Assembly (NCBI RefSeq): GCF_017881085.1
Contig: NZ_JADGRI010000007.1
Span: forward strand, 1 to 39,482
Direction of reading: 5' to 3'
Length of the DNA: 39,482 nucleotides
Source: Bradyrhizobium sp.
GTDB taxonomy: Bacteria > Pseudomonadota > Alphaproteobacteria > Rhizobiales > Xanthobacteraceae
The notes under the pieces were generated by a model, which had not been told where the DNA came from, did no database searches, and saw only the letters and a program-made list of their open reading frames with translations. The position numbers and the translations under genes are program-made. Of the stretch, positions 1 to 10,184 are shown piece by piece. Each line of letters starts with the position of its first letter. Within the stretch, counting starts at the first letter, position 1.

Positions 1-435
1 GGAGCAGTTTTTCGCGCAGGCGCCGCGCGGATCCCACCACGGCACGAATTGATCGGGTCCATTGAATTGCGTTACCACCACCGGGCGCGGGCGGCCCCAA
101 TAGCTCTTGAAGGTAAGATTGGTGAGGATGCCCGCGGACAGCATGAGCGTGACCAGCAGGAAGACGATCGCGCGCCCGGAGATCAACAGCGGCCGGTCCG
201 GCCGCGCCAGCTTTACCACCAAAGCGACGATCGCCGGCAGCGCCAGCCCCCACGCGATCCACATCGCGCCGTCGCGCGCGATCGCCGCGAGTGTATTGAG
301 TTTCAATGGAAACGATTTGGACGTCGCATCATAGAACAGACCTGCGAGCTTGAGATCGAGTTCGGGATAAATCCCGAACAGCAGTCCGACAGCAAGCGCC
401 ATGGCGAGCGCAATGAAGAGTCCGGTCCGGTTCAT
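1..435 (-). CDS. PAP2-family phosphatase (lipid A phosphatase-like), 3' end truncated by window edge
   Basis: Manual reverse translation from CAT at 433-435 gives MNRTGLFIALAMALAVGLLFGIYPELDLKLAGLFYD...LTNLTFKSYWGRPRPVVVTQFNGPDQFVPWWDPRGACAKNCS; KxxxxRxRP-like motif and several TM segments; open to the window edge so absent from the ORF track. Confidence 0.75.
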   Translation of the reverse strand, partial: MNRTGLFIALAMALAVGLLFGIYPELDLKLAGLFYDATSKSFPLKLNTLAAIARDGAMWIAWGLALPAIVALVVKLARPDRPLLISGRAIVFLLVTLMLSAGILTNLTFKSYWGRPRPVVVTQFNGPDQFVPWWDPRGACAKNCS

Positions 436-490
436 GGCGCGGGGTTTAGCCGAGGAGGTTCACGATGAAAAGGCTTCGGAGTGCGCTTCT

Positions 491-988
491 TCACGATGCC
501 GGCGGTGAAGGTGAATGCGACGGCAGCGGGGGCGGCGGCCTCACGGGGCGCGGCGGTTCGCGCCAGGCGCCGGCATTGCGGCCCGCGATCAGCCAGTAGA
601 CCATGCCGGCGACGATGCCCGCACCGGTCATGATTTCGAGATGACGCCGGACGATGCCTTCGAAGCGAAACGTATCGGTGTCGAACGGAACCAGGCCGAG
701 ATAGCAGGCGAGCCCGACCAGTCCACCGCCGACCGCATAGGTCAGCGCACCCCTGACATAAAAGGCTTCGGTGATCAGCGCCACGAGCATCGCCGGCAGC
801 AGGGCAAAGCCGCTGATGAAGATGAAGCCGAAACCGAGCATGACGTTCAGCGCGCCCTGATCGACGGGGCCGGCCCCGAGATCGCTGAATTCCGGAAACA
901 AGACCGCGCCGACCACGATCATCCCCGCCACCAGGCAGGCGGCGAGGAAGGCGAAGAGAATGACGAACAGCCGGCCGATCAATGCCAT
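491..988 (-). CDS. Hypothetical multi-pass membrane protein
   Basis: 165-aa ORF with about four hydrophobic segments and a Pro-rich C-terminus; ends just downstream of rlmN on the same strand. Confidence 0.7.
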   Translation of the reverse strand: MALIGRLFVILFAFLAACLVAGMIVVGAVLFPEFSDLGAGPVDQGALNVMLGFGFIFISGFALLPAMLVALITEAFYVRGALTYAVGGGLVGLACYLGLVPFDTDTFRFEGIVRRHLEIMTGAGIVAGMVYWLIAGRNAGAWREPPRPVRPPPPLPSHSPSPPAS

Positions 989-1001
989 GAAGTTCGCACC
1001 C

Positions 1002-2231
1002 TCAATCCGTCATCGCCATCGCGCGCAGCGCCTGGCGCTCGCGCGCCGACATTTTCTCGGTCTCCGATTTCAACTGGCCGCAGGCGGCGAGGATGTCGCG
1101 GCCGCGCGGCGTGCGCACCGGCGAGGAGTAGCCGGCGTTGAAGATGTATTCGGAGAATCTTTCGATCTGCTCCCAGTCCGAACATTCGTAACGCGTGCCC
1201 GGCCACGGATTGAACGGAATGAGATTGATCTTGGCCGGAATGCCCTTGAGCAGCTTCACGAGCAGCTTGGCGTCATCGAGCGAATCGTTGACGCCCTTCA
1301 GCATCACATATTCGAAGGTGATGCGCCGCGCATTGGAGGAACCGGGATAATCGCGACACGCCTGCAGCAATTCGGCAATCGGATATTTCCGGTTCAACGG
1401 TACCAGCTCATTGCGCAATTCGTCGCGCACCGCGTGCAGCGAGATCGCCAGCATGACGCCGATTTCTTCTCCGGTGCGGATGATGTTGGGCACCACGCCC
1501 GAGGTCGACAGAGTGATGCGGCGGCGGGAAATGCCGATGCCCTCATTGTCGGAAACGATCAGGAGCGCATCGCGCACCGCGTCGAAATTGTACAGCGGCT
1601 CGCCCATGCCCATCATTACCACATTGGTGACGAGTCGGCCGCCGGTCGGCGTATCGCGGTCGGCCCAGTCGTTGAGGCGATCGCGCGCCACCATGATCTG
1701 GCCGACGATCTCGCCCGCGGTGAGGTTGCGCACCAGCCGCTGGGTGCCGGTATGGCAGAACGAGCAGCTCAGGGTGCAGCCGACCTGCGAGGAAACGCAC
1801 AGCGTGCCGCGATCGGTTTCCGGTATATAGACGCACTCGACTTCATGGGCCTTCTCGACCGAATCGCCGCTCGGCAGGCGCAACAGCCATTTGCGGGTGC
1901 CGTCGGCGGAGATCTGCTCGGCGACCACTTCGGGCCGTGCGACGGTGAAATGCGCTTCGAGTGTGCCGCGCATTTCCTTGGAGATGCTGGTCATCTCGTC
2001 GAAATTCGCAGCACCCCGGACATAGATCCAGTGCCACAACTGCTGTACGCGCATCTTGCGCTGCGCCGGCGCCACGCCGATCTCCCCCAGCCGTTCCGCG
2101 ATCTCGGCGCGCGACAGACCGACCAGCGAGGGCTTTGCCGGCGGCACATAGGTCTCGAGCGCGATCTTTTCCAAAGGCGCGCTGGCGCCGGAACCGGGTT
2201 CGATCGAAGCAGAGGTCATGGTTTCGTTCAT
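1002..2231 (-). CDS. rlmN: 23S rRNA (adenine(2503)-C(2))-methyltransferase RlmN (radical SAM)
   Basis: Radical SAM motif [44 protein letters not shown]. Confidence 0.97.
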   Translation of the reverse strand: MNETMTSASIEPGSGASAPLEKIALETYVPPAKPSLVGLSRAEIAERLGEIGVAPAQRKMRVQQLWHWIYVRGAANFDEMTSISKEMRGTLEAHFTVARPEVVAEQISADGTRKWLLRLPSGDSVEKAHEVECVYIPETDRGTLCVSSQVGCTLSCSFCHTGTQRLVRNLTAGEIVGQIMVARDRLNDWADRDTPTGGRLVTNVVMMGMGEPLYNFDAVRDALLIVSDNEGIGISRRRITLSTSGVVPNIIRTGEEIGVMLAISLHAVRDELRNELVPLNRKYPIAELLQACRDYPGSSNARRITFEYVMLKGVNDSLDDAKLLVKLLKGIPAKINLIPFNPWPGTRYECSDWEQIERFSEYIFNAGYSSPVRTPRGRDILAACGQLKSETEKMSARERQALRAMAMTD

Positions 2232-2303
2232 GGAACATCAGATAGGCCTTCCAGGGTCGGCTGGAAAGGCTTCAAAAGTACGGATATTGACGTGAAAAGC
2301 CGC

Positions 2304-2954
2304 CTAGCGCCTGCAATCCTGGGCCAGCCGGTCGAGCGCCTGGGCAAGTCCCTTCAGCGAGAAGGTATCCGCGGTCTCGGTGCCCTTGGCGGACACGCCC
2401 TTGACCACGGCATCGGCGGACTTGCGCATCGCCTCGACCATCCGTTCTTCTTCGGCGGCGTTCTTGATCCAGAGCCCATCGCCCTGGGTGTACATCGCAT
2501 AGGTAGCGCCACCGACTTCCAGCGTCGATTCCGACCCCGGCTTCAGCGCGTAGCCGATCATGATCGAAACTTCGTTGGTGACTTTCTCCGCCGGACGCGT
2601 GGAGACGAAAGCATAGGCCGGGTCGCGCGGCCTGTTCGGCGGATTGGTTTTCGACGATGAGGGCTTTGCCAGCGCAAAGCACACCTTCTTGCCATTGGGC
2701 GTTGCGGTATAGGCGCCCCAGGTGCCGTACTGACCGATCAGCGTGGGTTCGGCACCGCCGCTGACGGCGGTGGCGGCCGCCGCTGGCTTGGATTCCGGTT
2801 TTGCAACTTCCGGCTTTGCAGGCGGCGGCTTGGCTGCTGCACCCGCTGCACCCTTGGCGGCTTTCGGCGACGCGCTCTGCGCCTGCACAAGGCTTGCCGC
2901 CCCGCACATCGCGCTAATCGCCACCAGAGCTGTCAGGATTCGCCGCACGGACAT
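2304..2954 (-). CDS. Invasion-associated locus B (IalB) family protein
   Basis: Signal peptide MSVRRILTALVAISAMCGAASLVQAQ, then WGAYTATPNGKKVCFALAKPSSSKTNPPNRPRDPAYAFVSTRP typical of IalB; ORF track start 3014, likely start 2954. Confidence 0.85.
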   Translation of the reverse strand: MSVRRILTALVAISAMCGAASLVQAQSASPKAAKGAAGAAAKPPPAKPEVAKPESKPAAAATAVSGGAEPTLIGQYGTWGAYTATPNGKKVCFALAKPSSSKTNPPNRPRDPAYAFVSTRPAEKVTNEVSIMIGYALKPGSESTLEVGGATYAMYTQGDGLWIKNAAEEERMVEAMRKSADAVVKGVSAKGTETADTFSLKGLAQALDRLAQDCRR

Positions 2955-3088
2955 CACCAAATCTCGTTCCCTCAATATTGTGACTGGAAGATGGCTCCGA
3001 CTCCGTACCGTCACGCGGGCGATGGATAGCCGGGAAATGGCTTTTTGGGAAGGCGGTTACAAACGCACGCGAACTCCGTCGCGCGCGC

Positions 3089-3928
3089 TCAAGCTTTCGT
3101 TCGCGCCGCGCGCTGCTTCTCCCACTGCGCGTCGGTCCATTGCAGCAAATCTTCCGCGCCGGAACTGCGCAAATGCGCGCCGCCGTCCTGCACCACCATC
3201 TCGCCATTGATGTAGCCGGCGGAATCCGAAATCAGGAAACTCGCCAAATCACAGAGCTCGCGATGTTCGCCGGCGCGGCCGAGCGGATTCCTCGCGGCCC
3301 AATTACCGTCACGGCTTTCCGGGCGAAGCTGACCGGATGCGCCGGGGGTAGGAAACGCGCCGGGCGCGATCGCCACCGTTCGGATGCCCTTCGGCCCCCA
3401 TTCCACGGCGAGACTCCTGGTCATCGCGAGAATGGCCGACTTCGCCATCGCGGAAGGCACGGTGAAGGCGCGGCCGGTGATGGTCGAGGTCGAGAGGGTG
3501 CTCAGCACCACGCCCTTGTGTCGTCCCTCGATCCAGCGCTTGCCGGCGCCGAGCGTGCAATACATCGCGCCATGCAGCGTCGGCGCGAGGATCGCGTCCG
3601 CCGCGCGAAACGACAAATGCTCGGTCTGCGCGATGAAGGTGGCAGCCGCGTTGTTGACCAGCACGTCGAGTGGCGCGTCGCGCCAGACCTGCTCCAGCAT
3701 GGCCTCGACATTGGCGCCGTCCCGAATGTCGCACCGGATCGCGGTCACCTTGCCGCCGAAATCGTCACGGATCCGGGCCGCGGTCGTCTCCAGCAATTCA
3801 AGCCGGCGGCCGCAGATGGTCAGTTCGGCGCCAAGCTCGACGAAGCGGCGTCCCATCGCAGCCCCCAGCCCGGAGCCGCCGCCGGTGACCAATATCCGCT
3901 TTCCCGTCAGCAGGCCTTTTTCAAACAT
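3089..3928 (-). CDS. SDR family oxidoreductase
   Basis: Rossmann motif ILVTGGGSGLGAAMGRRF, NNAA motif, C-terminal GEMVVQDGGAHL; likely start MFEKGLL at 3928. Confidence 0.9.
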   Translation of the reverse strand: MFEKGLLTGKRILVTGGGSGLGAAMGRRFVELGAELTICGRRLELLETTAARIRDDFGGKVTAIRCDIRDGANVEAMLEQVWRDAPLDVLVNNAAATFIAQTEHLSFRAADAILAPTLHGAMYCTLGAGKRWIEGRHKGVVLSTLSTSTITGRAFTVPSAMAKSAILAMTRSLAVEWGPKGIRTVAIAPGAFPTPGASGQLRPESRDGNWAARNPLGRAGEHRELCDLASFLISDSAGYINGEMVVQDGGAHLRSSGAEDLLQWTDAQWEKQRAARTKA

Positions 3929-4080
3929 CGTTTCATTCCTTACCCGTTCCCGTCCCCGTTCCCGTTTCGCGCCCCGGAATGAGGCGCCTTCTTCGGCTTT
4001 CGAATCAGATTGTAGCGCGGCTGCAAATCCGGCATGAAGCATCCCAGCCTCAACAGTGCGTCCGAAAACCAGGTGTGTCC

Positions 4081-5055
4081 ATGAAAGCCATTCTCTGCTC
4101 GCAATATTGCGGTCCCGACGATCTCGTACTGGCTGAGGTGCCCGAGCCCGTGGCCGGGCCCGGCGAGGCCGTGATTGCGATCAAGTCCGCGGCGCTGAAT
4201 TTCTTCGACCTCCTGATGATCCAGGGCAAGTACCAGATCAAGCCTCCGTTTCCGTTTTCGCCTGCGGCCGAAGTCGCGGGCGTGATTGAAAGCATCGGCG
4301 ACGGCGTCACCGGCTTGAAGGTCGGCGACCGCGTGGTGGCGTCCTGCGGCCACAACGGCGCGCGCGAGAAGATTGCGCTGCCGGCCAATTCGATCGTCAA
4401 GATTCCGGACAATCTTGATTTCGATCGCGCCGCGGGGATCATCATTATCTACGGCACCGCGCTGCACGCATTGGAAGATCGCGCCAGCCCCAAGCCGGGC
4501 GAGACGCTCGCTGTGCTGGGAGCTGCCGGCGGCACCGGGCTCGCCGCCTGTGAACTCGGCAAGCTGATGGGACTGAAGGTGATCGCCTGCGCATCATCGG
4601 AGGAGAAGCTCGAATTTGCCAAAGCCCATGGCGCTGAACTCGGGCTGAACTATGCCAAGGAAGATTTGAAGGAAGGCTTGCGCCGGCTCACGGGCGGCAA
4701 GGGCGCCGACATCATATTCGACCCTGTCGGCGGCAGCTATGCCGAGGCCGCGTTGCGTGCGATCGCATGGGAAGGCCGTTTCCTGGTGATCGGCTTCGCC
4801 GCCGGTGACATTCCGAAGATGCCGCTCAATCTGGCGCTGCTGAAGGGCTGCGATATCCGCGGCGTGTTCTGGGGCGCGTGGACGCGGCTCAATCCGGAAA
4901 AGAACCGGGCCAATCTCGAAAAGCTGGTGAAGTGGACCGCCGAAGGCAAGATCTCGTCGCACGTCGATCGGACCTTCCCCTTGGCGCAGACCGCCGACGC
5001 GCTGAAAGTACTGGCCGGCCGCCAGGCGATGGGCAAGGTGATCCTGCATCCGTGA
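4081..5055 (+). CDS. NADPH:quinone oxidoreductase family protein (zinc-independent MDR superfamily)
   Basis: MKAILCSQYCGPDDLVL..., LAVLGAAGGTGLAACELGKLMG, KGADIIFDPVGG; ORF track start 3979. Confidence 0.93.
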   Translation: MKAILCSQYCGPDDLVLAEVPEPVAGPGEAVIAIKSAALNFFDLLMIQGKYQIKPPFPFSPAAEVAGVIESIGDGVTGLKVGDRVVASCGHNGAREKIALPANSIVKIPDNLDFDRAAGIIIIYGTALHALEDRASPKPGETLAVLGAAGGTGLAACELGKLMGLKVIACASSEEKLEFAKAHGAELGLNYAKEDLKEGLRRLTGGKGADIIFDPVGGSYAEAALRAIAWEGRFLVIGFAAGDIPKMPLNLALLKGCDIRGVFWGAWTRLNPEKNRANLEKLVKWTAEGKISSHVDRTFPLAQTADALKVLAGRQAMGKVILHP

Positions 5056-5074
5056 TGGTGTGAATCTTCGGCGC

Positions 5075-5099
5075 CATGCGCGGGCTTGGCCCGTGCATG
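5075..5099. repeat. Extragenic palindrome CATGCGCGGGC-TTG-GCCCGTGCATG
   Basis: 11-bp arms with one mismatch, 3-nt centre, 20 bp after the preceding stop codon. Confidence 0.6.
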
Positions 5100-5496
5100 C
5101 GTTGACCTTCACGATATCCGTTATCCGTTCGAAGCAGGGATTGCGGGTCCCGGGAATAACGAGATTCGAAGCTTCCGCTGGCGGGCTTCGCACGATTTGC
5201 GCGCCGACACATGCACTCGGCTGACTGTCAGTTCGACGATTAACGTTAAATTGCTCGCGCTTCTTCCGTCAACTTGACCTCGAATCCCATCCTTGTGACA
5301 ATGAAATGACGGTGCGCTGCCCCAAGTGCGCCGCAATGAAATCAAAAGATCTCCCAAATCGCGCCGGTGATTGTCGCTTTTTGGTCTGATTCAAAATGCG
5401 ATCTAGGGGCTCGGTAGCGGGGGCGCTGGGCCGACAAGTAACAAGAACCGAATGCCCAGATGCCCCCGTGTTGCGTAGTAGCGTGGAGGCATCATC

Positions 5497-6393
5497 ATGG
5501 CGCGAAATACGAGGTTCACCCCATACGACGAAGACAGAGTCGGGGCGTATGACGAAGAGCCAACCGATCCCGAATTCATGGCATACGGATCTACGCCTTC
5601 GATGGCGGCGGAGGACTACCCGTTCTCCGAAGAACCGATGCCGCTCTTTCTTTCCGGTGGCGACGAAGAACCGAGACAACGGGGCTTCGGGACTGGCGGG
5701 GAAGGGTTTGAGGATCGAGCGGTTGTCTGGCCAAGGATTTTCAAGGCGGCCGCAGTCGCGGCATCGGCGGCGGCGATCGCCTTCGCTATCCTGACGATAG
5801 GCAATCCGCTCGCACTGTTTGCCGACGCCAAGGCTTCGCTGCCCAACGCAACTGCGGACCAGTCCGACACCGCGCAAACCATCAATCCGCAGCCCGCGGC
5901 CGCGCCGCAATTGGCTAACGCCGGTCCGACGCCGGTCCTGCCGCAAAGCGCCGCTGTCCGGGCTGCGTCGACGGCCCCGAGGGTCACGCGCGACGATATC
6001 GCGCTCGCGCTCCGGGCCGCCCAGCAGAACCAGGGCCAGATACAACCCGATCCGGCGCCGCCTGCCGCGGCTGCGCCGGTAACGCAGGCGGCACCGCCAG
6101 CGCCGGCAAGAAAGCTCGAGGCCGACGAACTCGCGATGTTGATGACGCGGGCGAAGGGCATGATCGCAATCGGCGACATTGCGTCGGCGCGGCTGCTGCT
6201 CGAACGGGCGGCGGACGCACAGGAGGCCACCGCGGCGCTGCTGCTGGCACAGACCTACGATCCGGCCGTACTCGGAACCCAGGATATGCGCAGCATTACG
6301 CCGGATCCGGCCATGGCGCGCGACTGGTACCAGAAAGCGGCCCGGCTCGGTTCGACCGATGCAAGGCAGCGCCTGGCTCAGATGCAGAATTAG
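5497..6393 (+). CDS. Single-TM protein with Pro/Ala-rich region and C-terminal Sel1/TPR-like repeat
   Basis: Acidic N-terminus, one TM (AAAVAASAAAIAFAILTIG), C-terminal PAMARDWYQKAARLGSTDARQRLAQM Sel1-like. Confidence 0.8.
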   Translation: MARNTRFTPYDEDRVGAYDEEPTDPEFMAYGSTPSMAAEDYPFSEEPMPLFLSGGDEEPRQRGFGTGGEGFEDRAVVWPRIFKAAAVAASAAAIAFAILTIGNPLALFADAKASLPNATADQSDTAQTINPQPAAAPQLANAGPTPVLPQSAAVRAASTAPRVTRDDIALALRAAQQNQGQIQPDPAPPAAAAPVTQAAPPAPARKLEADELAMLMTRAKGMIAIGDIASARLLLERAADAQEATAALLLAQTYDPAVLGTQDMRSITPDPAMARDWYQKAARLGSTDARQRLAQMQN

Positions 6394-6418
6394 CTTTCAG
6401 ATAAGCAGGGGGATACAA

Positions 6419-7621
6419 ATGCGACGACTGGTTGGAGTGGCGTTATTCGCCATGATGATGGCGTTTGGGCTCGTAGCGTTCGGCTTCGGAGCGAAGGCCG
6501 AGGAAACCGAATTTGATCCGGCAAAGGTCAGCGAGAGCCTCAAGGCGATATTCCAGTTCGGATCCACCTCTACCAAGCAGGCTCTGAATGCCAACACGGT
6601 GACGCTGATCTCCGGCACCATCGGCGGCACCTATGTTCAGTTCGGCGCCGATCTCGCTTCGGTCCTCGACGACGGCAACCAGCTGCGCATCCTCCCCATC
6701 GTCGGCCGCGGCTCGGTGCAAAGCGTCGCCGACATCCTGTTCCTTCAGGGCGTCGACCTCGGGATCGTGCGGGCCGATACGCTCGATTATCTGGAGCGGA
6801 AGGGCTTCGCCAAGGACATCAAGAAGCAATTCACCTACATCACCAAGCTCTACAATGAAGAGGTGCATGTCATCGCGTCGAAATCGGTCCGCAATCTCAG
6901 GGATCTCGACGGCAAGACCATCAGCGTCGACCTTCCGAATGGCGGCACCTTCGTCACCGCGCTGACCGTGTTCGAGCGGCTCGGAATGAAGCCGAAGGTC
7001 GTCTACATCGAGCAGCGCATCGCGATGGAAAAATTGAAGCGCGGCGAAATCGACGCCGTGATCGTCTGCGGCGGCAAGCCGTACAAGTCCGTGAGCAGCT
7101 TCAAGGACGACCGGTTCCATCTGGTGACGGTCAATTACGACAAGCCGCTGCAGGCTGATTACCTGCCGGCGACCCTGTCGGCGAAGGATTATCCCAACCT
7201 GATTTCGGAAGGCGAACAGGTCGACACCATCGCGGTGCCGGCGGTGCTGGCGGCCTACAACTGGGCGCCCAAGACCGACCGCTATCGCAAGGTCGCGCTG
7301 TTCGTGGATAATTTCTTTGCGAAGTTTCCCACCTTCCAGAATCCGCCCTTCCATCCGAAGTGGAAGGAAGTCTCCCTTTCGGCCCCGCTGTCCGGCTGGC
7401 AGCGCTTCCCAGCCGCCCAGCAATGGCTCGACAGCCACGGCATCGAGCCGGTGGCGCGCGGCCGGTTCGAGGAATTCCTCAAGCAGAATCCGGCGCCGGC
7501 GGGAAAGCAGCCCTCCAGCGCCGAGAAGGAAGCCTTGTTCAAGCAGTTTCAGGCGTGGCAGGCCGAGCAACAAAACAATGCCAGGGCCCAGGTCCGACCT
7601 GCTGCGCAAAACCAGCGGTAG
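6419..7621 (+). CDS. TAXI family TRAP transporter solute-binding protein
   Basis: Signal peptide MRRLVGVALFAMMMAFGLVAFGFGAKA; LISGTIGGTYVQFGADLASVLDDGNQLRILPIVGRGSVQSVADI typical of TAXI proteins. Confidence 0.9.
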   Translation: MRRLVGVALFAMMMAFGLVAFGFGAKAEETEFDPAKVSESLKAIFQFGSTSTKQALNANTVTLISGTIGGTYVQFGADLASVLDDGNQLRILPIVGRGSVQSVADILFLQGVDLGIVRADTLDYLERKGFAKDIKKQFTYITKLYNEEVHVIASKSVRNLRDLDGKTISVDLPNGGTFVTALTVFERLGMKPKVVYIEQRIAMEKLKRGEIDAVIVCGGKPYKSVSSFKDDRFHLVTVNYDKPLQADYLPATLSAKDYPNLISEGEQVDTIAVPAVLAAYNWAPKTDRYRKVALFVDNFFAKFPTFQNPPFHPKWKEVSLSAPLSGWQRFPAAQQWLDSHGIEPVARGRFEEFLKQNPAPAGKQPSSAEKEALFKQFQAWQAEQQNNARAQVRPAAQNQR

Positions 7622-7666
7622 GGTCTGAGACGTTATCTTCAGGCCAAGATCTTCAGGCCTGAGCGC

Positions 7667-8062
7667 CTAGGCTTCGGACTCGGGCTGATCCCGACCGGCG
7701 CCGCCCATCCGCTTCAACGCGGCGCGGGCGGCGTCGCGATGTTCCGGTGTGATGTGGGTCGCCACCATCCGGATCGCGGTGGCGAGGATGGCGGCATCGT
7801 CGGTGAAACCGAGCACCGGCAGCATGTCCGGAATGAAATCGAACGGCAGGATGAAGTAGGCGATGGCGCCGAGCAGCGCGGCCTGCACGTGGCGCGGCGT
7901 GTGCTTGTCGAACGCGCAGTAATAGGCCGCGAGCAGATCCTCGGCGAAGGGCAGCTGCGCCACCACCCGCTTGAACTTGGTCCAGAAACGCCGGCGCACG
8001 CTTTCGCGGTCCTCGGCCAGCCTGTCGGCCGGCTCAAAACCCACGGTATGTTCTGACGCCAT
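7667..8062 (-). CDS. YkvA family (DUF1232) protein
   Basis: LLGAIAYFILPFDFIPDMLPVLGFTDDAAILATAI is the DUF1232 signature; start MASEHTVGF at 8062. Confidence 0.92.
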   Translation of the reverse strand: MASEHTVGFEPADRLAEDRESVRRRFWTKFKRVVAQLPFAEDLLAAYYCAFDKHTPRHVQAALLGAIAYFILPFDFIPDMLPVLGFTDDAAILATAIRMVATHITPEHRDAARAALKRMGGAGRDQPESEA

Positions 8063-8162
8063 TATCGGGGCTCCCTGAGAGCCCGCGCGGCGGATCGCCG
8101 CATCGGACATCCCTGAAAAATGGGGATGGCGCGCTCCGCCTGCAAGATTGCGGCGGGCCGTA

Positions 8163-8468
8163 TCAGGCAACGCCAAGCTGGCCCGCGATCGTATTCATCG
8201 CCGTCGCCAGCTCGATATCGAGCGCGGTGACACCGCCGGCGTCGTGTGTTGCCAGCACCACTTCCACCGTCTTGTAAACGTTGCGCCATTCGGGGTGATG
8301 GTCGCGTTTTTCGGCCACCAGCGCCGCGCGGGTCATGAATCCGAAGGCTTCGTTGAAATCCTTGAACGTGAAGGTTCGCGCGATCGCCTCGCGACCGGCC
8401 ACTTCGCTCCACCCCGGCAACCCCTTCAAGGCCGCCTTCCGCGCCTCCGCCGACAGCCGTTCCGCCAT
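8163..8468 (-). CDS. phhB: 4a-hydroxytetrahydrobiopterin dehydratase
   Basis: [56 protein letters not shown]. Confidence 0.95.
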   Translation of the reverse strand: MAERLSAEARKAALKGLPGWSEVAGREAIARTFTFKDFNEAFGFMTRAALVAEKRDHHPEWRNVYKTVEVVLATHDAGGVTALDIELATAMNTIAGQLGVA

Positions 8469-8639
8469 GACAACCTCCCGTTTCATTGCAATTTTACCCT
8501 AACACCGGAGGGGACAGCCGGGATATCAGCCGAAATTGGGCGTCAAGGCCGGTCCGGAGCGCTCCAGTAACCATGACGCAGATGTAACCCCGCGCCGGGA
8601 GGAAATTTGCTACAATGTTCTTCTAACCGTATTGGCAAT

Positions 8640-10094
8640 ATGAAATTGGACCTCAAACGATTATTTGCCAGATCGATGACGGGCGGCCTTGAGCTCGCCG
8701 GACCGCCGGCGCCGCCATCGCCGCGCTCGGCCAAGCAGAAGACGATGTTCGTCACACTCGCCGGGAGCCTCGCCCTGATCGGCGCGGTCGCGGGCGCCTA
8801 CTACTTTGCGATGCGGCCGGTGACCCTGCGGATCGCAGTTGGTCCGGCCAACAGCGACGACATCAAGGCGGTCCAGGCGCTGACCCAGGCCTTCAGCCAG
8901 GCGCGCGGCTATATCCGTTTGCGCCCGGTGCAGACCGATGGCGCGGCCGCGAGCGCCAAGGCGCTTGAAGACGGCGCGGCCGACCTCGCCATCATTCGCG
9001 GCGATCTCGACGTGCCGAAAAACGCGCAGGCCGTAGCGACGCTGCGCAAGAACGTCGCGGTGCTGTGGGTGCCTCCGCCCGCGAAGGGCAAGGGCAAGAA
9101 ATCCGGCCCGAAGATCACCAAAATCGCGCAGCTTGCCGGTCGCCGCATCGGCGTGGTCGGCCGCACCCCGGCCAATGTCAATTTGCTCAAGGTGATCCTG
9201 CAGCAATATGGCGTCGACCCCGGCAAGGTCGAGATCATTCAGTTTCCCGCCGCCGAGGCCGCGGACGCCATCCGCAACCAGAAGGCGGACGCCTATCTCG
9301 CCGCGGGTCCCGTCAACAGCAAGATCACCGCCGATGCGATCAATGCGTCGACCCGCGACGGCGGAACGCCGACCTTCCTCGCGATCGATTCGGCCGAGGC
9401 GATCGCGCAAAACCATCCGATGTACGAGGCCTCCGAAATTCCCGCCGGCGCGTTCGGCGGCTCGCCGGACAAGCCCGACGACGAGGTGAAGACGATCAGC
9501 TTCTCGCACCACATCGTCGCGCGCAAAGGTCTGTCGGAATCGACGGTCGCGGCCTTCACCCGGCAGTTGTTCGCGATCCGGCAGCAGCTGATGACGGAAT
9601 TCCCGCTGGCTGCGAAGATCGAGACCCCGGATACCGACAAGGACGCCGTCATTCCCGTCCACCCGGGCGCCGCGGCCTTCGTCGACGGCGAGGAAAAGAC
9701 CTTCCTCGATCGCTACAGCGATTACATCTGGTGGGGCCTGATGGCCCTGTCGGCGATGGGCTCCGCCGGCGCGTGGTTCGCGGGCTACCTGAAAAAGGAC
9801 GAGCGGAGCAACAACAGCTCGCTGCGCGAACGCCTGCTCGACATGATTGCGGGCGCGCGCCGCAGCGAATCCATCGAAGAACTCGACCGGATGCAATCGG
9901 ATGCGGACGAAATCCTGCGCGATACGCTGCGCTGCTTCGATGATGGCGCCATCGAGGAGGGTGCACTGACCGCCTTCAGCATCGCGCTCGAGCAATTCCA
10001 CAACGCGGTCGCCGACCGCAAGACGTTGTTGAACAGCATGCCGCAAAATCTGCAAAGGGCAGGCGCGCAGTTCCGCGCCGCCGCCACTTTGTAA
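8640..10094 (+). CDS. Membrane-anchored TAXI-family solute-binding protein with C-terminal TM and cytoplasmic tail
   Basis: N-terminal TM (MFVTLAGSLALIGAVAGAYYFAM), periplasmic-binding region LRIAVGPANSDDIKAVQAL..., second TM YIWWGLMALSAMGSAGAWFAGYL, charged helical tail; start ATG 8640. Confidence 0.82.
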   Translation: MKLDLKRLFARSMTGGLELAGPPAPPSPRSAKQKTMFVTLAGSLALIGAVAGAYYFAMRPVTLRIAVGPANSDDIKAVQALTQAFSQARGYIRLRPVQTDGAAASAKALEDGAADLAIIRGDLDVPKNAQAVATLRKNVAVLWVPPPAKGKGKKSGPKITKIAQLAGRRIGVVGRTPANVNLLKVILQQYGVDPGKVEIIQFPAAEAADAIRNQKADAYLAAGPVNSKITADAINASTRDGGTPTFLAIDSAEAIAQNHPMYEASEIPAGAFGGSPDKPDDEVKTISFSHHIVARKGLSESTVAAFTRQLFAIRQQLMTEFPLAAKIETPDTDKDAVIPVHPGAAAFVDGEEKTFLDRYSDYIWWGLMALSAMGSAGAWFAGYLKKDERSNNSSLRERLLDMIAGARRSESIEELDRMQSDADEILRDTLRCFDDGAIEEGALTAFSIALEQFHNAVADRKTLLNSMPQNLQRAGAQFRAAATL

Positions 10095-10184
10095 GCGGCC
10101 TCCCCTGTAATCCAGCCGTCACAGAATCTTCCTAGGTCTGTCGGGACCCTCGGTGCAACCTGTTGCCCGATCAAGGAGGTCTGC

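Noticed and set aside
960-2660. 566-aa plus-strand ORF antisense to rlmN and ialB
   Set aside because: Low-complexity Arg/His/Gly/Ala-rich translation, opposite well-supported genes.
2664-2679. CTTTGC-CAGC-GCAAAG resembling the uppS-locus operator
   Set aside because: The spacer is 4 nt instead of 3 and it lies within ialB coding sequence (FALAKP); probably chance. Shows that half-sites alone are not diagnostic.
3945-3972. TTACCCGTTCCCGTCCCCGTTCCCG mini-repeat
   Set aside because: Too short and degenerate to call a tandem repeat of interest.
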